64,000 nt of DNA, from the NCBI GenBank assembly GCA_029962745.1, contig CM057157.1, positions 20,853,798-20,917,797 on the forward strand, written 5' to 3'. Source of the stretch: Echinometra lucunter. Taxonomy: Eukaryota; Echinodermata; Echinoidea; Camarodonta; Echinometridae. This document shows positions 1 to 10,700 of the stretch, one piece after another. Every line of letters begins with the position of its first letter. The stretch's first letter is position 1. A program made the position numbers and the translations under genes. A model generated the notes under the pieces. That model was not told the origin of the DNA. It worked only from the letters and a program-made list of their open reading frames with translations, and made no database searches.

Positions 1-1380
1 GTCATGTATATAGTGTTTGGTCCCGAGTTTGATGTAAGGGATCTGGAAAATTTTATATCAGAGCAACAGTTGCCTTTGTGCCCATAGAACCACACCCTTT
101 TATTATTTCCCCCTAACAACCCCTTGCAAGCAAATGTCCCAATGTTGTCCTTCCAATTATGGAAATTAATCTTCCTTTGTAATGTTGGTTAGATTTGTTG
201 CATTTGCATTTTGCATTGTTATGGTCTGTGTATGTAGCTTAATATTTCTTGGATTTTGTACCCAAGAATTTTAAAGAGTAGTACAAAATTATCTTCTTTT
301 TTTTTTTTTACAAACTCCTGTACACATGGTTCCAGCTTAAAAGATAACAAAATAATAACCAGAAATAATGAAACTTTACAAAATCAAAACATTTATATCT
401 GTCTGAAATTGGTGGTGTAATCAGTATTATTTGAACACGACAGTGTAATAAGGTTGTTAAGGAAAGCACAAGTAGGACAACTTTCAGTCTTCGACATCGA
501 TTGGGAGTGTAAAGTTCTAAGATTTGACCTGTACGTTGTTCATTGACTCTAGTACAGAGGCATTCCCATGCATGGTGAGACCTGCCAGTCATCATAGGCT
601 TTTTCAGTGATATTCTTTTATTTGCACACTATTTTGAAATGTGTTTTCAATACTTAGAAGATTTGCTTGAGTTGGATACACAATATTTGCTTCTTTCTTC
701 TTGTCAAAATTTTCCTGCCCTTTCGTTTCATTAATTATGCACGTGTTATGAAAATCAAACGGATTCCGTCAGTTTACTTCTGTCTTGTTTTCACTATAAA
801 TTCTTCAAGTGCAGCAGAACTCTGTACACTGTGCATTGAACCTATTAGCTCTTTAATGTCAAATTTACAGAATAACCTATTGTAAATTGTTAAGAACTTG
901 AATGACTGTATGTTAAATTATTGAGTGAAACACAAATCTGAATGAAACTCAAGCATATGGCTCTTTAAAACAATAGCTATGTTACTTTTCAGGCAATAAA
1001 ATTATTACCTCCAGTGAAGTGCAAATGTGACTATGTAAAAACAGCAATCATAGAAGATTTCTTTCTTAGTAATATTCAGGATAAACAAAGAAAACAACAG
1101 TGTAAATCAGCCAATGCTGTTTCTCTAATGATTTTAGATTTATGTTTGAACTTGTAATGATATAATTTTCAGTATGATCAATTGCTTTTATCATAAATAT
1201 AGACAATGTTTAGAGACATTCTTCAGAAAGAAATCGTAACCATCTCAATCCTCTGTGCTTATTACTGAATTTCAGAATATATGTTACGAAGGCTGAAAAT
1301 TGTTCAGTTGTTTTTATCGTTTAGCTTCGTGTAGCATGCCATCATAAGAGCCTGCTCATTAGCTCTGAGTGTTTCTTTGG

Positions 1381-1500
1381 GTAGCCCAGCGAAAAACAGT
1401 CGTGCGAAAAGACGCGTAATGAACGCAAAATACATATTCTTGTCTGTACTGTTTGCGTTCTGGACGCATCTTTTCACACCACTACTTTTTGCTGAGCCAC
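1381..1500. mobile_element. 120-bp palindromic element
   Basis: The first ~54 bases (GTAGCCCAGCGAAAAACAG, GTCGTGCGAAAAGACGCG...) pair with the last ~54 (...GGACGCATCTTTTCACACC, ACTACTTTTTGCTGAGCCAC). A small foldback MITE without coding capacity. Confidence 0.85.
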
Positions 1501-2518
1501 CATATCCCATTTGTTTTTAATGATGTTGCATTTACATGAGTGTGTACAAGGTGAAAAGTAGAAGAAAACCAATATGTTTGAATCTCTGTCATGTGCTTCT
1601 TTATAACAGAGTGTACAATCATTTTTTTTTTTGGGGGGGGGTACTCCTTGTTTATGCTGAAGGAGAATGAAACCCTGGGGGGGGAATCCATTATAAGGAA
1701 AAGAGAGGATAGAGAGAAGCAATTTTTAAAAAGTTCCATCAAAATTAGTTACGAAATGAGAGTTATGAAAGTTTGAAAAGTCTTAATTTACTTTCTATGG
1801 CGGTCCATAAATTGGCAATGTTGGCAGGTTTAGAGGGACAACTTTCAATATGTTTTGGGCTCCTGTAGTCGAGGAAACCTGTAACTTGCCCCACAATTAA
1901 TATATTGGGTTACACTTTTAATTTGGCTTACACATTTAACATTTGTGAGTAAAAAAAAAATTAGCCATGAGTTGTACGTAAAATACCTGCTTGAAAAAAA
2001 TATATATACTGGAAGGTTTCAAACAAAAGGACTGGATGTGTATTTTGATGTTTTAACATATAAATTTACCTCTTTTATAATGTTTTTGGACAAATGAACA
2101 AAAATAAGAAGGTGCTGTTCTAATTGAAATATTTGACTATTTGTATTTAGTGGTTATCTTGATGTTCTAAGCAATTAGGGTGAATTTTTGTCTTAACCCT
2201 CACCCTTCCAACACAAAAGGGGGCAACTGATAATTTGTTTAAATCAGGTTGTAGTGTAGTGATGATTGTTTTCTCATACTTTAACATGTATAATTTGTGA
2301 ATAACTACTTTGTGTAAGTGAAGATAGTGTTGTATTCGTATATGGTTGCATTTTATGCATTATTTGAAGTAAATCCTTTTGCTAAGAATAGTTCATTATT
2401 TTGGTACTGTCTTGAAGAGCTACAACCTTGGAGAACGACAGCCCACAATATGGACCTTTCAACAAATTAACAGATTTCAAGGGCCTTCTGTTAACTTTTA
2501 TGTGGGTGTAATAGACCT

Positions 2519-2654
2519 GGGGAGCATTTCATCTCGTGTTTTGTCAGTGATTTTCACTGACAACTGTTATAAGCTACTGAAATCTTTGTATCTTATTGGT
2601 TGCAAGCAAATTTGTCAGTGAAAATCACTGACAAGACACTTGATGAAATGCCCC
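2519..2654. mobile_element. GGGGAGCATTTCAT inverted-repeat element, copy 1
   Basis: Ends GGGGAGCATTTCATC / GATGAAATGCCCC, with inner arms TTGTCAGTGATTTTCACTGACAA and inverse. 136 bp. A related copy lies at 59473-59585. Confidence 0.85.
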
Positions 2655-2884
2655 CCTGCATTGTCGATCTCATGGACTGTCAGTCTTGGGGGCTTTCACA
2701 CCACTGTGATGTCCAACTTCTAAAGAGGTTACGATACAGAAATGATGCTGTTGTTCTTCCTACACCCCAAAATCTTTGATAGTTAACTGAGGAAATGGTT
2801 ACTGCAAAGTTTAGATAATTTTAATACATTTCAATACACAATCTATTTCTGGTTTTTCTTTTGCCATTTATTTTTCCTCTTCAG

Positions 2885-2968
2885 TTGGAGGATGATGGTA
2901 CAGATGGAGGCAGTGTTGTTGCCATGGCAACTGTGGTTCAAGCAGGAGCAGAATCTGATGACAATTTG
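2885..2968 (+). CDS. MPDZ/PATJ exon 1 of window: acidic linker
   Basis: It follows a TTCAG acceptor and precedes a GTAAGT donor; phase 0 at both ends, 28 codons. It encodes an acidic, low-complexity linker beginning LEDDGTDGG. This is the leftmost exon I can support; the upstream exons lie outside the window. Confidence 0.75.
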
Positions 2969-3789
2969 GTAAGTCACTGGTCTTGATGTCGTTTCAGGTA
3001 CAGTTTGTTTTTAAGATAGATTCACTGAATGATTGATCGGCATTGTCTGTGAAATTTTTTATCTATGCTCTTGTTAGACATGAACTTCATGTAATAAGAT
3101 ATGATAGGAACTTAAGTGGGGTTGGAAACATGGGACAAAATATCTTCAACTTACCCTTATACACTGCTAAAAAGTAACTTTTCATTGGGATTTGTATCAT
3201 ACATTTTACCATCACTGTTTTGATATACCATGGTACACAAAATAGCTGTTTCATACCTTTAGACCTTCACCCCCGTAGAGTAAAAACGCTTAAAGACGCT
3301 AGGTCGTGGGCTTTCATGGGGAATGGATCATAATTTGCTGACACCAGACTTTGTGAAAAATACCTGTAATAGAGCTACATTTCTGGAGCACAGCAAAACA
3401 AGCTGTCCCACCACAAACATTCTTCGGCCTGCTTCGGGCATTCTCGGGCCAGGAAAAGTGAGATAATGACTTTGCCATATGGGGAAAGGGTGAAGTATAC
3501 AGAGCATTACATAAGGTCTGTTGGTCATAAAACTCACAGTGATGGACAACACCTGTTACTGGGTAAGCACCCATGGTGTCAAATTCCCTATGAAAGCCCG
3601 CGACCTAGCGTCTTTAAGTAAGCGCATAAAAGTGTTTATAAACATTTAATGCCAGCCCATTGGACAAGAGAGCATGCACGTCATACTCTTATGCAGGTTT
3701 AAAATAGAAATTTAAACCATGGTTTAAACCTTTTTGTGAATTTGGGCCTTAATGCCCTAGAAAGGTACAAGTTTCATTTTTTTCCCCTT

Positions 3790-3840
<51 letters not shown>

Positions 3841-6800
3841 TCTCTAGGATACTACAGAAGGCAGAGAGGTCATCGGAGAAAGTGACAGTGAATCAGAGGA
3901 TGAGTTTGGATACACTTGGAGTGAGTCTTAAATTGTTTTTTAGTTCTTGAGTTGCTTCATTAACTCAGGGTGCCGTTGCATATTATAGTAACTTTGCCAT
4001 CTGTGGTAACTTTCATGGAATATTGGATTTTGATAGGCTGTTCAGCAACGTTACCATGGTAGTTACCATTGATGGCATAGTTACTATAATAACAAGTTTT
4101 TATGCAACAGCACCCTGGAGTACAGGAACAAGGTTGTTCCTGTGTAGAAGTGTACCTACCAAATACCATAAGACGTTTTGTTCTGTATGTTAGGGATTTG
4201 ATATCACTATACCATATTCATGAGCTTTAAATATTACTTCTCTTTTCGTTTCTTCAGAGAAATTGAGTGAGCGCTACAGTGATTTAGATGGAGAGCTGCA
4301 TGTGATTGAACTGAACAAGGGAGAGCGAGGCTTGGGCCTCAGGTAAAATTATTCAATCTTTAACCTATAACAGTATAAAGTATTAAAAGCTAAATTATCA
4401 GCTTCTCCTTCTCAAATTAGCAGCAGCTGTGTTCATATTCCACTCCTGCATGATCTAAAAATATAAATGTATATAACATGAACCATTGTGAATGAAACTT
4501 GCAAAATTTAAAGGCATTGGCTAACTTTGTGAGTAGCTGATTTAAAAAATTCTCAAACTAAGATGAAACATGTGTATGAGTACTTGTATTTGTACTCAAA
4601 AACCCTGAAACCAACCATAATTTGGAATGAAAAAGTGTAAGTTAGACGAAAACAGCGATTTTATTATCCTTCGTCTCACGAGACAATCACTAAGAGGACC
4701 ACTTTGCTTGAATTTGAAAATGCCGTTATGTGCCTCCCGCCGCGTGATTCGCCAATACACACAGTACGGTAAGGTGAGTCATACGCGCATGCGCATTCCT
4801 TATGTCTATTCTGTGCAACCGACCATTGTATATTTTTCAAACATTGGTTCACATTTTTGATATTTAAAAATACTTCCTGTGGATATTATACTTTGAAACT
4901 TTCAGACTGGTATTTTTACACTATAACCCTTATGTTTATCCCATTTTCAAGTAACAAAACAAGATTTTTTAAAAATCATAACAATGTTAACCAATGCCTT
5001 TAACAGAAATATTTCCAATGTGAAAATTTAAACTTTTGGATCCAAATGCAGGTATCATAAGGTAAAATTATTCCTCAGATTCCTCAGGGATATGGCCCTT
5101 CTGACCTCTGCTGGAAGTGACGTAACAGCGCAGGATCATAAATTGTTGGAAGTTTATAGCAGCCCGTGTCACAGTTCCAATTTGTACACAAACATATCGA
5201 TACCATATTTTTAACTGCATTGCCAATTTAGAGACCTTAATGATTAGTTACGAATATATCACTCTTTTTTGACGGTGTCACAAAGTCTGGGGCCTGCCAC
5301 TCCAATTTTTACAGGATGATATCTGAAAATGATTTTTCTGATAAATAAGGCATAATAAAACATTCATTACTTTTGTCCCGATTTTTATTTTAATGGTGTA
5401 TATACACAAAACAATACTTGTACACATGGATCACATTTTACTTCTTGTTTAGATAGTGCCCATGAGGACTAGCCTGATAATGATATGGTATTGTTATGAA
5501 TGATTTTTATGCATTGTTTGCCACTATTCCATTTTTCTGAATAGTCTTGCTGGAAACAAGGACAGGAATAAGACCAGTGTGTTTGTGGTTGGCGTGAACC
5601 CTTCAGGAGCAGCTGGTAACGATGGGAGGATCCTCATTGGTGATGAGGTGTTGGAGGTAAGTTGATGGAAGTGATGATGGCGATGGTGGTGATGCTGAAT
5701 AAGACCAGTGTGTTTGTGGTTGGCGTGAACCCTTCAGGAGCAGCTGGTAACGATGGGAGGATCCTCATTGGTGATGAGGTGTTGGAGGTAAGTTGATGGA
5801 AGTGATGATGGCGATGGTGGTGATGCTGAATAAGACCAGTGTGTTTGTGGTTGGCGTGAACCCTTCAGGAGCAGCTGGTAACGATGGGAGGATCCTCATT
5901 GGTGATGAGGTGTTGGAGGTAAGTTGATGGAAGTGATGATGGCGATGGTGGTGATGCTGAATAAGACCAGTGTGTTTGTGGTTGGCGTGAACCCTTCAGG
6001 AGCAGCTGGTAACGATGGGAGGATCCTCATTGGTGATGAGGTGTTGGAGGTAAGTTGATGGAAGTGATGGATTATGATGTCGAGATTATGATGGCGATGG
6101 TGGTGATGCTGAATAAGTCCAGTGTGTTTGTGGTTGACGTGAACCCTTCAGGAGTGGCTGGTAAAGATGGGAGGATCCTGATTGGAGATGAGGTGTAAGA
6201 GGTAAGTTGATGGAAGTGATGATGGTAATGGTGGTGATGCTGATGGTAGTGATGGTGATGATGGTGGTGGTAGTTGTGATGATAGTGATGGTGGTGATGA
6301 TGGTGGAGATCGTGGTGATGGTGGTGATGGTGGTGATGGGAATGTGATGACGATGATGGTGCTGGTGGTAGTGATGATGATGATGATAGTGATGATGATG
6401 ATGTTAATAATGATGTTGGTAATTATAATGGTGTTGATGGTAATGTGATTATGGTGATGATAATGGTAGTGATGGCAATGATGATGATTATAACAATGAT
6501 AATGATGGTTATAATGGTAATAGTAGTGGGATAACTTGTCACACCATTTCATCCTCATTTTTCTCCCACCAGATTAATGGTATCAAAGTGTATGGCCACT
6601 CCCATCAAATGACATCCAGCATCATCGCTGGCCTTGCTCCTGGTGTTGTCAAGTGTGTCATTCTTAGGAACCCAGAGGCTTTGAATCAACTAGCTGTACC
6701 ACCGGTCATCTACCCCAATCAGGTAAGGTACCCTGTAACTGTCCCTCAGATAGGATGTCAAAATAGAAAGGTGCATGTACACACATATATGGTAGTGTCA

Positions 6801-7718
6801 TTTTGTGATTTAATTTCCCAAGATGAAAAACATGCATAAGTAAATTCTAAATTTCTCAAAATATAGTTATCATAGTTTATCAGACAAATCTTGTCTCCAG
6901 ATTTGAAGTCTATCTTCCACTTGCTCTGCTGCCAAATAACAAAATTGGGTTGATTTTGATTTCTTATGAGGCATCCTCTCTTATGTTTCAGATTTTCTTT
7001 TCAACTTGGGCTTTTTCACATATACTGTATAGCAGCAAACCCCCAAGGTAAACCCTTGCTGTTGTTTTCTGCACTTCGATGAATGGAATTTTAGGAAATT
7101 AAAAAAGAATACTATTTATGCAAAAAATTATCTACTGTGCCCACCAGCAGCAAAGAGATGTGCTTTAATCAAATTTTTACAGAGTTAACATGAAATATGA
7201 TTTATTTTGCGCAGCTCTTGGCAAAACTCTCCTTCACGCATACTGCACATCTTATTTTCACAAGTGATTTGGTTTACAAGGCCATATATGAACAAAAAAA
7301 ATGTGGGGGCTTTATCGCTGGATATTTGAACGAGCTTTGGTGGCACCACCTACCCTTGATTATTCATTGGTGTGAACAATTTTTCTCCATCACAATTCAA
7401 CAGACATCAATACCAACTGTCCTGAAGAAGCAAGAGGCTATTGATGAGGCAGACAGTGGGAAAGCCTCTGCTCCAGCCATTCGCGAGCCAGAGGCCCTGA
7501 AACCCATGCCAACTCCAGCGGACTACCCCAACGTCAAGGACATTACACTTCAGAAGGGACCACGGGGGCTTGGCTTTGCCATTTATGAGAACCAGGATGA
7601 GAAAGGGCTCTCGGGCATCTTTGTGAAAGATGTAACGATGGGTGGACCAGCTGCTATGGTGAGTGGATGTTGGCTTTCTGTGGAAATGGATAATGGTCGT
7701 AATGAGTGATGACGATGG

Positions 7719-7755
<37 letters not shown>

Positions 7756-10700
7756 AGTGGTGCTACACTTATACATAAATGTATCGTTAGTGATAGTTAA
7801 AGGAGAATGCAACCCAGGCATCAGTGTGCTTCTGGTGAATGAAGAAAGACAAGAAGAATAAACAGTGAAAGTTTGAGGAAAATCGGACAATTTGTTCAAG
7901 AGTTATGAACTTTGAAGGTTTAAGTAGATCCTTATTATGGGGATACTTAAATTGGCAACTTTGCTAGCATTTGTGATGTCATTGTGGACAACTCTCCATT
8001 TATTTGTACACAGAATTCAACATTTTCTTTATTTTCAAGAGAATAAAAATTCTTTTGATTTATTGTTTGAGTATGACATGGCTATATCAATTCTGCAAGC
8101 ATATTGGGAAGAATTATGTTGATTCCTGACTTGAAATTTCACATAAATCATTTTTTTTTTTTAAATTATGTAGAAAATGAATTGAGAGTTGTCCACGATG
8201 ACATCACATGCTGGCAAAGTTGCCAACTCAAGGATCCTCATAATAGGGATTTACCGAAACTTTCAAAATTCATAACTCTTGAACAGATTGTCCAATTTTG
8301 CTCAAACTTTCACTGTTTGTTCTTCTTGGTCATCTTTATTCACTAAGAGCACACTGATGCTTGGGTTGCATTCTCCTTTAATAGTGAAGATAATGATGGC
8401 ACATGAATATGATGAATAACAAATTTTGCCAAGGTGTTTCATAATAGACTTGGTATGAGTAACAATGATGATGATGATGCCAACAATAGAAAAAATATGA
8501 TTTGTACTCAACATAACCCTGCCTAACCTCTGTGACCCCATTTTGTCTCCCCTGCCACAGGAGGGCACTCTAAAGGTCGGTGACCAGATCCTGGCAGTCA
8601 ACAACAATTCTGTCATCGGTCTCTCCAAGCTAAGTGCTATCAGTGTCCTCAAGGACACCAGGGGTTCTGTAGCCCTCACCATCAGTGCCGCTGCAAAACC
8701 TGTCACGTCCCCACAGGCACCCCCGCCAAGCCTCTTCCCAACATTGGATGTGGGAGGTGGAGTAGACGGAGGTGTCTCCATCACGGCAACAGCTCACTCA
8801 GATGTGTTTGCTGGAGCGCCGATGAGAAGGCAGAGTGGACATGGCAGTAAGTCAAGTTGCCCATTCATTTTTTTCCGTTTTTCTCAGGGTCATGTCTTGT
8901 AAAGAGTTGCCATTGATCGCAAGTCTTCTAGTCAGTCACAAGCTGATACATCAACCACAGCTCGAAAAAATTAAGGAAGCACTGGCCATTCAAACACCAT
9001 TGGACGGTTCGTAAAAACGTTTTCTCTGCGCACGTGCGTGGATTTGCTGGTTAGTAGAAATGACAACAAATTGTTGGCTGTTTGGTGTTACTTAATATTT
9101 TGTTTGATCTGTTGTCGGTCCAGTGTTAGTCTCAGTGTAACTCTATTATTTCATTTCATCTCTTCTGTCTACACAGTACACATAATTGCAACTGAAGTTG
9201 CGATTAATGTGAATCAATTGCACCTCTTCATTAGACAATTGCAGTCTACCAATAACAAAATTAAGGTTTAAGGTCATCTGCCTGAAGCTTCTAATGAAAT
9301 TTAGTCCCCTGTAAATCCTTTTATAACTTCTCTCCCTCATAATTTAATTTCATCTCTGAGGTCACTTTTTCCTAACACTTGATGACTTTTATAACTTGCA
9401 TGAAGTTTATATGCATAACCCCTAATACTTTGTATTTTCAAATTTATAGGTACTTTTTCTCGAATATTTTACAGAGGGTTTTTGCTGCATCATTTATATA
9501 GTAATCAAAAGTGTAATACAGCTCATCATTTCCTCTTCTGGATATTTCATATTGGGATATAAACTAACAGTGCATTTTTCCTCTCAAGGCTTTAAGTGAA
9601 CATTGGGCATGGCTTCATTTATTTGGTTCATCAGATATTCATTTTTGTATACATAAATTACTAAATATATACAAATTCAGTTTATCATTTTTCTCATATT
9701 TCAGAAGCATACCTACTGTCAGACTCCTCTCTGACATCTTTGTTATACATTGTTAGATGTACCTGTTTATTACTATTAATCACCAGATAATAGTCTTGAT
9801 TATCTGCACTTATTATTTTTATTGTCACCATACCATACTTACATTTAACACATGCTTAGGTGTTTTCTGGGATTTGTTTTCTTAACTATATTATGCATGC
9901 ATGTCTTTCTGTTTATCCCTGGTGTTCAAGGCTATTTCCCAGCTCTCGACATGGATGAAGAGTCGAACACATTTCTTGCCTCCTCTAGCATAAGCTATCA
10001 AACCAGAAACTCAGAGAGTAAGTAGGGCAATGTAGGAATGGTGTGTGGTTTTTTTTGTTTGTTTCTTTTTTCATACCATGCAGTACCTTTGCAGTAGTAA
10101 AAGCCTGTTTTTTTTTAACCCATCAAAGGTATATTAGAGTGTTTCAATTCCTTAACCCTCTAAGGTCTCTTAATATTTTCTTCTTTACATTTTGGTTCCA
10201 TTGCTCTGTATTCTTTTTGGTAACCATCCTCCTCAACTAACTTTGGTTCACTTTATTCAGTCTTTACATGTAGATGTCACTGAATGAGGTTATAGTCTAA
10301 CATTTCACATGATACAGTGTTCCTGTTTCATGTTTCCTCCTGTAACACAATGTATTTGATATTTTTTATGCAATCTTGCTATCTTATACATTACAGACTG
10401 CATCCAAGCTTTTAGTGCCCTTTGGTATTGCTTTAATCCTCAATCCTTTGGTATTGCTTTAATCCTCATTGCCAGGTCCCTTGGACAGGGCTTAAAACCT
10501 TAAGTCTTTTGGTTGCTTACTTACAAGCATGCATGCTTTCTTTAGCAAGTCAGCTAATACAAACCAATAATCAATATATGATTACTGTATTAAGGTGATA
10601 GTCCTACTACGCTTTGGATCAGACAAAATACTAAGAAACCTGTGTATAAAGACCACCCAAGGGAGAAAAGAAACAGTCTTTATGAGCAGGTGGTCTTTAT

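Larger units (their letters stand above)
1..2884. other. Intron of the MPDZ/PATJ gene (partial)
   Basis: AT-rich, with no exon I can support. It holds the palindromic element at 1381-1500, a possible single diverged arm of foldback family FB-1 at about 1658-1830 (GGAGAATGAAACCCTGG, GAGAGTTATGAAAGTTTGAA, AATTGGCAATGTTGGCAGG) and the inverted-repeat element at 2519-2654. Confidence 0.65.

Noticed and set aside
5698..6201. Extra alternative PDZ exons downstream of MPDZ/PATJ exon 4
   Set aside because: The copies have donors but no polypyrimidine tract or acceptor, they lack the first 22 nt of the exon, and the last carries a stop. Treated as a minisatellite.
6148..6558. Open frame on the minus strand rich in His, Tyr, Ile and Ser/Pro
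   Set aside because: It is the translation of a GATGGT microsatellite; no splice sites, no family resemblance.
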